Assembly: GCA_005406025.1 (NCBI GenBank)
Contig: BGZK01002064.1
Location: forward strand, 1 to 64,000
Source: Eumeta japonica
Lineage: Eukaryota > Arthropoda > Insecta > Lepidoptera > Psychidae
DNA: 64,000 bases
Direction: 5' to 3'
Shown here: positions 1-11,279 of the stretch, piece by piece
Numbering within the stretch: the first letter of the stretch is position 1
Layout: each line of letters opens with the position of its first letter
The notes under the pieces: model-generated
Told to the model about the DNA's origin: nothing
Database searches by the model: none
Seen by the model: the letters and a program-made list of their open reading frames with translations, nothing else
Made by a program: the position numbers and the translations under genes

Positions 1-133
1 CAGAATTACCATTATTTCAAAAAAATAAACGATGAGTTCATAGTCCGATTGCATATTTTTTGTTTGTTACCTTAAAACTCCGTGTTTATTAACAAATTTA
101 AAAATTCTTTTTATGTGAAGGATATATTTCCAG

Positions 134-328
134 ATTGGTTTCATATTCTCAATATCCAATTCTGATGATGAGATTCACGAGGAATTGAAGGGAATCCTCA
201 AATATTATGGTACACATACAGACTTTATTTTAAACTATAAATCAAGCAAGCATTTTCTTGTAAAAATATCATTTAGTGACGTAAAACTAATGAAGAATAC
301 ACAGATGACCACCGGAACTCATAAATAG
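134..328 (+). other. exon-like open stretch, unknown
   Basis: A 64-codon open frame begins right after a good splice acceptor (pyrimidine-rich, TTTCCAG ending at 133) and ends in TAG at 326-328. It reads IGFIFSISNSDDEIHEEL at its start and has ordinary mixed composition. It could be the last coding exon of a gene lying left of the window or an upstream piece of the adjacent Harbinger element. I recognise no family, and chance is possible at this length. Confidence 0.22.
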
Positions 329-969
329 TTTAAACATTTATTGTATAATTAATTGTTATATACTTTAATTTAGTCTTTTCTTATAGATGCAGTATGAACA
401 ATTTCATAAGAGCTAACTAGCGAGGAATCTGGAGAACTTAACTTCTGCCGAATATCAACAACATATTTTGAATATTTGTTGAATAAAATAGAACCTTTGA
501 TTAAAAAACAAGATACCGAAATGGGAATCGCTATACCACCGTGATATGTTTACCAATAACGTAACGCTGTTTGGCCACAGGAGACAGTTACCGAAGTCTT
601 CACTTTCTTTTCAAGGATTCACATCAAATCATCACATTAATAGTGCTTAAAGTTTGCAGAGCTAATAACTCTGTTGTAAAGGATCAAATTCGAGTAAGTA
701 AAAAAAACTCTCTACTTTTTAAAAATATACTTTAATAATATAGGAAAGGGTTATGATTATAATACAAGGAAATATTTATTCAGCATACAAGAAAGCAGTC
801 TCTATAATATTATTTCGTGGTCTTATGACTTTCACAGATTCTGCTTTGTGGTTCTAATGTGCCAGCTACATTTTGTAATAACATATTATGTTGTTATTCT
901 TAATATTGCTCGGTTGCACTATCTTCTGGTATGCTTATTGTGATTGAATATGGTGAAACAGTGGCTCGA

Positions 970-1195
970 GATGATGAATGGCGTAGACTGGAGATTGTTG
1001 AACGGTATTGACTGGAGATGGTGGAATGGTATAGACTGGAGATTTTTGAATAGTGTTGACTGGAGACGGTGGAATAGTGTAGATTGGAGACAGTGGAATG
1101 GTGTAGACTGGAGATTACTGAATGGTATTAACCGGAGATGGTAAAATGGTGTAGGTTGGAGATCCTGGAATGTAGGTTGGAGATGCTGTTGAAAG
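970..1195. repeat. 24-bp minisatellite, about 8-9 units
   Basis: Consecutive units start with TGGAGA and have the form TGGAGAnnntGAAtnGTnTnGAC, exactly 24 bp in the central units (from 989), with the last units shortened. Because 24 is a multiple of three, every frame crossing it becomes an 8-residue protein repeat (DWRxxNGI on +, LQSxPFxx on -), which explains two spurious ORFs. It overlaps the 3' end of the MADF/BESS remnant. Confidence 0.85.
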
Positions 1196-1530
1196 TGATG
1201 AGTGGGGCGAAAAGGATAGTGATTGTTGATAAGATCCAGTATATTCCAGAAGTAAACAATCAATCCTATACATAATTCTTTGACGAATCCCATCTGAAAA
1301 ATGTTTCAGCTTTGTCATTAGAAGTTTGACATACATGTCACAGTCGTCTTCTTCTTGTCTTTGTTATTTAAAATATTATTGAAAGCCTGAAAACTATTGT
1401 TTAATTTTCTTTGAGCATCATCTACGTCAAAATTCTAGTGCAGCTTTTTCTATACACCACTTGAAGCATTTTTGTTCTGGGTATTTTCATGTCGAGTATC
1501 TTCATTCCGAGTTTCTTCATTTTCCGGCTA
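1115..1530 (-). pseudogene. MADF/BESS-type Harbinger partner, C-terminal remnant
   Basis: Read on -, an acidic linker (PENEETRNEDTRHENT, about 1528-1480) is followed after a frameshift by a DDCDMYVKLL...LKHFSDGIRQRIMYRID segment (1345-1240). This resembles the BESS-like tail of insect MADF proteins: an alpha-helical segment with a regular hydrophobic pattern. A serine/proline-rich tail then runs into the 24-bp minisatellite and stops at 1115. No MADF domain is visible upstream, so only the C-terminal part survives. In PIF/Harbinger elements such a protein helps the transposase bind DNA and enter the nucleus. Family assignment rests on pattern recognition only. Confidence 0.45.
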
Positions 1531-2539
1531 AAACAAAAACACATTCATTTTATTACATAAATCTCGGTCTACATGTAATGTAATAGATACTTCTTCGTTT
1601 CAGATACCACAAACACAAGAGAAGTCGTTAAATATTGAAAAGGTATTTACAAGACAATTTACACGGTGTGTTGGAGCTATAGATGAGAAGCGCATTGTTG
1701 TTAAATGCCCAGCACATAGTGGCTCTGAATATTATAACTTTAAAAACACCTGTTGTGACGTACTAATGGCTTTAGTTGATAGTGATCATCGTTTCATTTT
1801 TGCGGTTGTTGGACACATCTGTGATAGAGGGATTTTTAAAATTGTCTACTGTGGCAAAAAATTAATGAGGGTAATTTGAATTTACCGCCAAATGCTCCGT
1901 TGCCCCTGATCGTTCTTATGTCTAGTGTTAATCTTATGGATGTCGCTCCTTTTTTGGAACGATTTCCAGTACAGATTTCAATACGTATTGTGATGCTGAA
2001 AGTTATTTCATCTCTGAGATGCATTGAGATTCAAGTCATCGTTCTAGCTTTCTTTTCTTATTAATCATTATTAATGAAATCGGACTGCCGCCATAATCGC
2101 TTTGGGTCCTTCACTCTATCCACCATCTTCCTCTCCCTACTCTCCCCTTCCTCTTAATCCCTCATTTCATACTTAAGAAAATAAATATAATTAATTACTT
2201 TAATGTACATTTCAGTAATAAAAAATTATACGTGAATCCATGTATACAAAAATAACCAGTAATCTATTTTTATACCACAATCATTTTATTAAAATTTCAT
2301 CAATGGTTAAGTTTTGTCGAGTTTTCGAAAACGTAAAATAAAGAAAATGTATAGACAAACAAACAGAAAGATAAACAAACTTATGTTATATGTATATACA
2401 CCACTGTCTGTGTGTTATATATATATGTCTGTATACATATATATATACATTAAATTATATTCAAATCAATTTAATTATTGTTGAGCTATGAAAAAACATA
2501 CAAACGAACTGACAGGTAAACAAACAAAAAGCAGTCTAT

Positions 2540-2669
2540 GTCCGTTCTCTGATGTCAGACTAACTCCGTGCCAAATATCATCAAAATCCGTACAACGGCT
2601 TAGACGTGAAAACTTTACAGACTCACAAACAGACAGTCACGCTTTCACATTTATAATATTAGTATAGAT
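2540..2669 (+). repeat. 3' tail of a LINE/SINE-type retroelement
   Basis: The stretch has the 'CCGTGCCAAATATCATC...AAATCCGTACAACGGCTTAG' pattern, then an ACAGACAGTCACGC-like segment and the terminal TTTATAATATTAGTATAGAT. I associate this arrangement with the 3' ends of abundant lepidopteran non-LTR elements and their derived SINEs. No coding part is attached. Confidence 0.55.
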
Positions 2670-4030
2670 AGTGAATATAAATGTTCAACTGGTAAAATTG
2701 GAGCGTAAATGTGGAGTGAAAGGTCTTACACAGTGAAATTAGCCGTTAGGAGGGATACTTACATATCGACTAATTTCGTTCACGTTCAAAAAGTAATGGT
2801 GTATGGCACATTTTGCATGTATATGCATTGCGATCGCTAAATTTAAACACAAAGAATATAACAAAGCAAATAGTTTAAATGTATAAACTCAATGTAAATT
2901 GTGATACGTATTTTGTTAATTCTGAAATAAATATAAGTTTTGTATCTTTCTGTACGCTAATTATACTGAATCATTAAAAAAACTATTGGATACATTAAAC
3001 TGACTATGTTGCCTGTACGCGCCGGAACAGCCCTGTGAAATTTGCCAACGCTGCGTCCGAAGTGTCCAGGCGCTTCGAGCCACGATCGCGTAGTACTGTT
3101 ATGATTTATTGTTTTTATACTCCTAACGTATTCTTATGTATAAAACTTTATTGACCCGTACCGGCCCTTTTTTTCCGTTTTCAGTCGTCCGCGCGTGAAC
3201 AAAGCATTTCCGACGAGCCGGCATGCGAGTCTGTCTGACGCCTCAAGCATCTCCCTCCCGCCCCCATGTCTCTCAGTTGTCTTTCGTCTATGAGAGACAA
3301 ACTATTAATATAACAGGGAAAATGACGTAAACGTTGCTATAACACTTATTTACAGCTATCTTAAACTAATTTATAATTAATATTTTATAAATTGTATTTA
3401 TATGGTCAAGAAAAAAGTTCTTTTCGTATTTTAAATATAATTTCAAGATAATTTTTCATCATATTTCATTTACATTTAAATATGTATATGCCAATTCGTT
3501 CGATAACTTGTTGCCACTTCGTAGGTAGTGATATAATCCCATTGCTGTAGAAATTTTGAGATTTCTGATCAGAAACTGCGACAAGTAGTTTTGAGTAGTT
3601 CCTTGATGTTAACCTAGTTAACATCCTTGTTAACATAACAGAGAGGACTGTAAAAACTACTTCATTACGTTCGTCATCGGCTTCATTGCGTTTCAACAAT
3701 AGAAAAATGGCGGAAGAAAGTTTCCACTTTTTATTTTTTAAAATTATCTATTATCACAACTAACCAGATACAAAACAGCACAACCAAAAAGATTTTACAA
3801 CAACTTTTTACTTATAAAATACACCTTTTCCCCGACCTCATATAATTTCCTTTTACTGCTTTCACATTCCACGTCTTTGATATTTTCTCTGCACATTAAA
3901 CACTTAGCTTTCCAATCAAGCCAAATAATTATAATTTCCAACAACAGTGCACGCAACTTTTCTAATATAACTTAAAACCTTCTAAACGCTTCGAGAACGA
4001 GGTTTTCCAAGATTTCCAATAAACAACGCG
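2670..4030. other. gene-free stretch
   Basis: Apart from the possible mariner fragment, no gene was recognised. A GC-richer patch at about 3005-3090 and 3155-3275 interrupts AT-rich sequence and may be a minor conserved non-coding block. Confidence 0.4.
3466..3555 (-). pseudogene. possible Tc1/mariner transposase C-terminal fragment
   Basis: On - the short frame reads NFYSNGIISLPTKWQQVIER then GIYIF and a stop. It resembles the usual mariner ending (GI..LP.RW..V....G.Y). No catalytic region or inverted terminal repeats are visible nearby, so this would be an isolated relic. Confidence 0.35.
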
Positions 4031-4034
4031 TTAA

Positions 4035-4250
4035 CTTATCAGTGCATAAATTCACGGGCGGCGCGTCGGCGTGGGCGTGCGCCCGGGCGTCGTAAATATT
4101 AACACGATATTATTATGACTGGTAACATCTCCACGGATTTCCTAGCGTTTCATAAAGCCGCACACCCAATTAACTCGGGCCGGACGAGCTGAGCTCTCGA
4201 CTTGCACGTTCTCGTGTCGCCCTACATCGACGTTCCATATTTATTGAATG
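4035..4250. promoter_or_regulatory. GC-rich island, candidate conserved non-coding element
   Basis: A sharply bounded GC-rich, non-repetitive block in AT-rich surroundings. It contains GGGCGGCGCGTCGGCGTGGG (4057-4076), an intact AATTAACTCGGG segment and the AGCTGAGCTCTCGAC part. All frames are short and no TE end is present. Such islands in insect gene deserts are often enhancers of developmental genes; that role is inference. Confidence 0.35.
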
Positions 4251-5935
4251 AAATTGTTTAGTTTCGATAAAAATATTGCTTAATACGCCATTTATTACTG
4301 AATATATAAAAGATACCCTTTTGGACCTTTTTGAGCAACGCTGGGACATTGAATTGCGTTAGTATTTTTTTTTTTGTGATTATGAAGCGTTTTTGCCTTC
4401 GTTCGAACCGGAAGTTACTCAGTATGATGCGGTCCGTGTGTCGACTGGCCAGTAAGATTTTGAATTAAGTTAAAATAAGACACTGCTTTATGCCTGGTAA
4501 AAAAAGGATGTTAGAAAAGTATAATTTAGCGGTGCGATGAACAAAAAGACGCCATGCCTACTATACTCAAACGGTAGGTAGGAATGGACAAAATTGATTA
4601 AAAATCTGCTAATTAGATTAGAATTTGCTGTTACTTGGCACACGTGTTTCATACTGAACTTTTGCACTTCCTAAACAATTTTTGTTGATTGTGTGAAAGT
4701 TTGGAAAAATCAACAAATATATCGCATATTATAAAATAATCTATATATTCGACATTAATGACATATTATGTCCTCTGAATTTTTCACCATTTTGTTGTCA
4801 TAATTAACGTGTATAATTATATCCATACAACCTTTTCAGATTTTAAAGGAATAAATATTGTCCATAACGAATTACTATTGTTACCAAAAAACATTCTATT
4901 GCCATATCATACATTAAACATCTAGATTTCAGAATGTCCATACCCATAAATTCATTGCTTTGCTACAAATATGATGCCTTTTAAGAATATATAATTGTAT
5001 ATAGCACATATAACAGTTGTTATGAATACTGAATTAGCATTTATGCGAACTTAGGATTGATCATCTAAACGTTAGATCTATTTATACCATGGCCAAATGA
5101 TCGAGATAATGTTGGTTCTTGAAATTTTGTACCAAAAGCTCATTAAAAAGAGATGCATTAAGCTACAGATCGAGAAGCACAAAAATATCCCAAAGCAATA
5201 ACTACTTTTCAATACGATTTGAATCTATGGATTGAACATGGAAGCTAGGGATTATTTCATAGCAACAACTGGTTCAAACGACTGCGCCCACGCGCCTATT
5301 CCGACGAGCGCATCTTTCGCTAACAAAATAACCTTAAATAATAGAAAACAATATGAATTTTAATGTCATAGTAACGTGATACTGAACAGGTTAAAATTTC
5401 ATTGGTATCTTTGAATAAATTACGGATTTTAATAGCGAAAAATCAAAATAATTAGAACCCCGATGATTCAGTTACATCGTTGCATTGAACTATAAATTTT
5501 AATTATTTAAGGAAGCGACCGGAGTTTTGTAACACGCTCACAATTATTTCATAAATAATTTAACGCCTAAAACTGCATAATAGTTATGCATTTTATTATG
5601 CTTCAGATGTAAATAAATAGAGACTTCGAGTCCGTTAATATGGAGTAAAAACATTGGACCCACTTCGGCATAGACTATAACTGAGGTCAGACGCCTCTAT
5701 AGTGAGGTCGTACTTTCACAAAAAATATCAAGTTGGTACAGGTCATAGATTTTATTAGACTTTATGCACCCTTCTTAATTATTATCAATTAACATTAACA
5801 TATCATACCTTTATAAAATTCATATTATTTATTATGTAATAATAATGTCCTATATATATCATGGCTTTGTTTAACTCCTTTCCAATATATAAAACGAATA
5901 TGAATGAAAATGTTCTTTGTTTTTTCCGGTTATTC
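4251..5935. other. gene-free stretch
   Basis: AT-rich sequence without recognisable genes or repeats. A short CG-rich patch (CGACTGCGCCCACGCGCCTA, 5279-5298) is the only compositional feature. Confidence 0.4.
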
Positions 5936-6300
5936 TTGTCAACATTTTCGCATAATAATTTCGAATAAATTTCGCGTCGACGGTCACGCGTAAAAAGGAA
6001 CGTAAAGACATGTGAATTTTATACGATTTGTCGGTTGATATAATAGAATATCTTCGATGCAATCCCGTCGCGCTTTGTGTGAGCGAAATCTGAAAAGGCT
6101 CGATTCGAGTGTCCCTCAGACAAAGCCTCCCGGAGGAGGCTTCGCTCGTAACGTGACCTCCTTTGTGCATGCTCGGGCCGTAGACTATAGACTGCGACCG
6201 GAGGCGTAATCACAAATCGTCGGGGACATGTTTAAAACGATCCGAATTAACGTTTAGTGCAGTAACCGCACTTGTCATGGACCCACGTTCGTCTAATTAC
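5936..6300. promoter_or_regulatory. GC-richer island, candidate conserved non-coding element
   Basis: A non-repetitive block with many CpGs, for example CGCGTCGACGGTCACGCG at 5972-5989. It has a short hairpin CCTCCCGGAGGAGG and a TCTAATTACG homeodomain-like core near 6293-6302. Two overlapping short frames on - (99 and 64 codons) have no family resemblance and no splice context, so I read the block as non-coding regulatory DNA. Function is inference. Confidence 0.35.
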
Positions 6301-6913
6301 GTCTATCATTTTAAACTGTTACCTAGATTATAAGTGAATTTTCATTGCCTTTAGAATAATTATTATGGAAATGAAACTTAGAATCAATACTTAGCTATAT
6401 TAAAATTTTGGAATTGCTTACAAAATGAAACTTATTTGTCACTTGTATTATACTGCTAGTTTTGTACAGTACAGTGTTACTATGAATAATAAGGATTGTC
6501 TACGATAATCTTACAAATAAAAATTGTTTTTTTTTACATTGAGAGAAATCCTTGGAACTAATTAACCGATTCTAAAAAATTCTTGTACTAATAGAAATCT
6601 GTGCTACTCCTGATTATAAAAGCTATATTTCCATTATTTATTTTTTACTTTGTATATATATTTCATGCTTAATGAACTGTTTTATATATATATATATTTT
6701 TTGTTTAAATTATCAATTTAATATACGTTTATGATAATATAATGAGCTAAATATCAAAAAAAAAAATGATTATTTGACACCAACGCACTGCGGCAGCAAT
6801 GAAAATAATATCTATGTACAGCTTGGCAGTATACCACAGACAATAATAATTTCTTTTTAATTTTATGGAATAATATCTTTTTAATTCTTAAAAATCTCAC
6901 AGTGTTATTGTTT

Positions 6914-7253
6914 TTAGGATTATGTACCCAAAGGATACGTACAGGACCCATTACTAAAGCACTGCTGCCCGTTCGCCTGTCACAGGGCTGTATTTTTTGA
7001 AGCGTCATAAATAGACACTTGAAGTTTTCATTGAGTGTGTACATTATTACTGGCTGCTGAAACATCAAATAATAAAAATAAAGTAGTAAAAATTCAAAAG
7101 TAAAGAGAGTCCCCGTACGATACGTGTTTTTTTTTGCGTCTTTTGTCCAACTTATAGTTATATAAAAAAATATGTAGAAGTGTACAAAAATATTGTACTG
7201 TGGTACGGAATCCTTTGTCATTTGTCGAGTCGCAGTAGCACTCAGCCTTTTTT
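6914..7253 (+). repeat. dispersed repeat, 'TTAGGGTTCCGTA...' family, copy 1
   Basis: It starts TTAGGATTATGTACCCAAAG, has CCATTACTAAAGCACTGCTG and a CTGTCACAGGGCTGTAT motif, and ends with GTACGGAATCCTTTG followed by GAGTCGCAGTAGCACTCAG. The same plan (start, middle, and a GTACGGAACCCT...TTGCACTT end) recurs at 21100-21490 in the same orientation. I associate it with an abundant non-autonomous element of moths. The 94- and 155-codon ORFs here are artefacts of the repeat. Confidence 0.65.
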
Positions 7254-8280
7254 AAGCTTAAATATTTTCCGAGTGGACTTATTTCTTTGCCTTGCAAATA
7301 TGAAATAAGGATGCGATCAGGGTAGTGGATACCTAGTTTTAAGTTTTGTATTCTTAAGAGAATAACAATTTTATACAAAGTTTTAGAAATGCAGTGGCTT
7401 TCATAAAATAATATATACTTTAATACTAAACCGATAAAACAACCAACATCGTATATCTATTTCGAAACGCTTTTACGTTTGACTGTTCTCAAACAGTTGA
7501 AATAATTTTAGTCTTTGAACTCAACTAAAGGTGTTTGCCATCAGACCATAGACTCTTATGCAAGAAACATAGCAGTAGATTATATGACATGTGCAATGTT
7601 GCTAGCGAACGTAATACATTTTTTTACACACAATCTCATCTATTTTACTAAATAATTCCGTATTTAGTACAGCGTAAAAGCAGGTCACAAATTCCTGAAT
7701 ATATTTAAGTGAAACTAGTTGTATTTAAAAATTGGGATTGATTACTAGAAGTTGGAAGGTTTTTCATAAATATTAAGGAAGCGACGAGTTCGTAAATAAT
7801 TTTATTGGACACTGCTGATGTCATTATTTTCATGCCCTGATGTCATTTATAGAAGTTCCATGTTTACTTTTCATTCGCCAGCGAATTTTCCCTTTATTCA
7901 ATTTTATAACAACGTTAGACTATTAATTCATAATGTCTAATTTATATTCTGACGTAATCGAGTTTTCACTTTTATTACCAGTACTAGTGGTAAAAGTCCA
8001 AAAACTCTGCAGCCAAAGCAGATAGTCAGAACTCAAAGTTGTTGAATTCGAGTTTTAAACAACAACTTCCAGTCGATGCAACAGTTTTTAGAATCCATTC
8101 CGTAATTCTCTACTTACAAACAAACATCCTCGTAACATCTGTGAGTGTAGATTTAAATTTTTTTAGGGTTCCGTCGTTTGTAGTTTCTTAACATTGAGGA
8201 AACACATTATCTACGTTCATAAGGGTTATTAGACTACTAGCATTTTGCAGTGGATTTACCCGCGTCGACAATAAATTAAT
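7254..8280. other. gene-free stretch
   Basis: AT-rich; no gene recognised. A short piece at 8164-8180 resembles the start of the TTAGGGTTCCGT repeat family. Confidence 0.4.
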
Positions 8281-9110
8281 TTCTTCATTTTTTGCATTGA
8301 TCCCATCCTAGTTCCGTCTTTGCACTCTTCTCGATCCTGACTCTGGTCTCCACGTCGGCTCTTATTTCGACATCGATTCCGCTTTTGGTTCCAGATACAG
8401 TTCCAATTTCGGTCTCGACCACCGTCTCGACCGGTAAAAATAACGTTACAATGTATAGCCAGGATATTTAAGGCATTATATTTAAATATGGCCAATGTTC
8501 ATAGAATTAAGAGATACATTAGTATAGAGTTTGTACATAAAAAAAAAACAAATATACGTTTCACTTCAATTTAGCCAGTTTTAATCAGAAGTACAATTAC
8601 TACGTATGCTAAATATCGTCTCTTATATCGATCGATCGTGCCGTCCACCATCATCTCGATCTTAGTTCTGATCTTAATTTTTATTTCACTCTGGATACCA
8701 AACCCGGTTCCTCCTCAATTCGGTTCCGATCAAATTATATCAAAAGAACGTATACTCTTATACCAAAAACACTTATTACAGCTGAATTATTTTTCTGAAA
8801 CTTGGCGCACCATTCTTCGGCTTTGCTCGTCCACGATTTCAATACCGAATAGATATTGATAGAAGGAAAGATCTTGTTCTATGTTCATGAAGGTGATGTC
8901 GCGAGAAAAGCTAATGTATACTAAAATCTGACCAATTAATATATTTCAATACGAGATATCATGTGGCCATAAAAAAAAATAGAAAAACACCAGAAAATTA
9001 GCAAAACTATCCGCGGGCGCACCGAGGTTGAAATCGGAACCGGCGTGTGGAAATAGGGAGCAGGATCCAGATCAGAATCGAGAAAGCCATCAGAATTGGA
9101 ATCGGAAACA
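8281..9110. repeat. degenerate purine-rich short repeats (GGAATCGAGACC-like)
   Basis: Three clusters (about 8300-8430, 8638-8740 and 9020-9110) are built from variants of GGAATCGAGAC / GTCTCGATTCC, giving reverse-strand Arg/Asn/Asp-rich ORFs. The same motif ends each unit of the tandem repeat at 14.1-14.6 kb. Intervening DNA is AT-rich. Confidence 0.5.
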
Positions 9111-9679
9111 ATAATTGTTCAATTTAATCGAATTTTGCATGGAAGCGGGCGGAAAATGATTAGTCTTATAAGAGAGAGTTACTGTATCAAAAACCCGACA
9201 CAATACAGTGCAAAAATTTAAAACGATAGGTAGAAAATATAATAAGATATACGAACCATAGACCGTATATATCCTTAAACCATAGACCTCGACCACAAGG
9301 ATTCCTAATAAACTGATCGGTCTTGAAAACCAATCTACATGCTTATTTAGAAATGAAAACAATATATCGCTTAGCGGATATTGAATGATTTAACATCTAT
9401 TTAGGAATAGTATGACGTTTCCTGGTTTATAATATCTCTGATTGCATTAATACTGGACCTAGTGAATGTTAACTTAATAAAAGACATCCCCCATACCGGA
9501 GCCACTGGGATTATTCTAGGGTGATCGGGCTTCGACCTAAGTCTATCAATTAATCTCAGACCAAGATTAAGTCTAAATTTTGTCTGAATGACTGAATAAA
9601 TTATTATATGAATTAAAAGAAAAAATAAAGTACTAAATAAACTAAAAGACTAAATTATTTTAATTATCAAATAACTGTT

Positions 9680-9960
9680 ATCGATTACCGCCATTCCGAT
9701 ACATCGAAAGCACACAACTGCCGATGCGGCGTCTGTCAAATACGCCCACGAAGTTCAAACAGATCCGCCGCGCGAAAACCGGCCCGCATCGTCGCAGACA
9801 ACAATACATCATGGCCGCCGGCCTGTTACGAATGAGTTATGGCCCACAGCTAGCTTTTTAGATTTATAATAATTTAAACATATAAGAGGTAGCGCTAACA
9901 ACCCGCCAACACGCAGCTGTACAAATCATTTCTGTCCGTTCGGCTTGTCATCGTGAAAAT
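9680..9960. promoter_or_regulatory. GC-richer island, candidate conserved non-coding element
   Basis: A non-repetitive block with CCGATGCGGCGTCTGTC, GCGCGAAAACCGGCCCGC and GGCCGCCGGCCTG segments followed by TTATGGCCCACAGCTAGC. Open frames are short and no transposon ends are visible. It resembles conserved enhancers in insect developmental loci; inference only. Confidence 0.35.
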
Positions 9961-10361
9961 TATGTTTTTTTTTTGGTCAAATTTATGGTTCTGTACATAG
10001 GTGTTCAGATTGAAAGGCATAATTGAATCCCTCGAACTGGTCTCGACTTCAAACGTACGGATTACGATTCTACACGAATATGGCGTTCCAGAAATCCGGA
10101 TTTTATTTGACAGAGAAATCGAAAAAAAGAATACATTGCCCGTGGGAGTTTTCGTCAGAAATGCGAAGAATTATTGCCGTGCCGTTAACCAATGAGAATT
10201 CCACGACGACAGCTATTTATGTGGGCTGTAGATTTACAATAATTCTGTAAATACATAGAAAACAAAAATTTAATCATAAATAAACATACACGCGGTGGAA
10301 GGGAAATTTCAGAAAATTAAACGGCAAGAGAATGAGACGAATGCAGCATCACGAGTGTGAT

Positions 10362-10437
10362 ACTATATCTCTTTCTCTCGCGCATTTTATCTCATGTAGT
10401 GAGATGATATAGAATGCGAGAGGAAGAGATAGAAAGT
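10362..10437. repeat. imperfect long hairpin
   Basis: An approximately 33-bp arm (ACTATATCTCTTTCTCTCGC...) at 10362-10394 is the imperfect reverse complement of 10400-10437, with a loop of about 5 nt. It is surrounded by further CTCTCGCG/CGCGAG-type pieces. It could be a small fold-back element. Confidence 0.55.
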
Positions 10438-10721
10438 GTTATACCTCATTCTCTCGCGAGTCAAATCCTAAAAAATAAGTGTACATGTATGTCCCTTTTT
10501 ATAAGTAGTGTCACTTTATTGTTTCATTGAGTTTCAAATCAAAACGGTGCTAAAGAAATTGTCACTTTCAAAGCCATTGATTTGTAATCATAAGTACTTA
10601 TGAATACTTACGAACCTTAGGGTTCATAATAAAATTCCCCAATATGAGGAATGTTTAAATGAAGCTTCTATTGACGCAGTAGTAACAAAACTTGACGTTA
10701 CGCATACAGTTACTAGCATGA

Positions 10722-10723
<2 letters not shown>

Positions 10724-10755
<32 letters not shown>
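10724..10755. repeat. (TA)n microsatellite
   Basis: Uninterrupted TA dinucleotides over about 32 bp. Confidence 0.9.
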
Positions 10756-10758
<3 letters not shown>

Positions 10759-11279
10759 AATTCCCATGAAACTATACAGTTTAGCACTATATCAACAGAA
10801 CAGAATGCATAAAAGTATAACATTTACCATTCTTCTGGTATCTGTCATTAAAACATTTGTTCAAGGCTACAAGTTTAAATTTGTTATTTTATTTTATATA
10901 TAGTATATAAAAAATATGAAAGTCTTTGCCCTCGACAAGCTATTTTTTTATTCCCGTGTAAAAAAGAAACTTTTGGTGTTTATATTTCAACGATATTTCG
11001 ATTACAAAACTTTTTTTATTAATTTATATTAAATTATTAACAATTTAGTACTCTCATTTGTAGTTTATATTAGAGCTTAGGGCCTTTATTTAATACATTT
11101 TAGTATATTTGTGCGTTTTTCACAAATCACTTTAAAATTCTGCCGACATGTTCATGCAACTTTTGTTAAGGGTTTAATTTTAAAAGAATATTTTAATGTC
11201 ATTCCTAATTAAGGTGTATGAATAATTATAATAAAATCACCGCACAATAAAAGTTCAATAAAAAACCGGATGATGAGTG

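Larger units (their letters stand above)
386..2064 (+). pseudogene. decayed PIF/Harbinger transposase (two exon-like parts)
   Basis: The first part (about 386-693) carries family motifs in shifting frames: EYLLNKIEPLIKKQDT at 470-517, then ATGDSYRSLHFLFK at 574-618. It ends at a textbook donor (CGA|GTAAGT, GT at 694). The second part starts after TTTCAG at 1603 in the same phase (IPQTQEKS) and runs through CVGAID.KRI, SGSEYYNF and VLMALVDSDHRF, the core of the DDE_Tnp_4 nuclease fold around the first catalytic Asp. A frameshift near 1845-1860 follows, after which LNLPPNAPLP is again recognisable (1876-1905). Stops and at least three frameshifts make it dead. The family cuts and pastes DNA and works with a Myb/MADF-like DNA-binding partner; a candidate partner lies on the other strand between the two parts. 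Confidence 0.72.

Noticed and set aside
944..1144. 66-codon + ORF with DWRxxNG repeats
   Set aside because: Produced entirely by the 24-bp minisatellite; opposite frames are equally open.
6754..7221. 155-codon - ORF
   Set aside because: Lies in an interspersed repeat; composition reflects AT-rich sequence.
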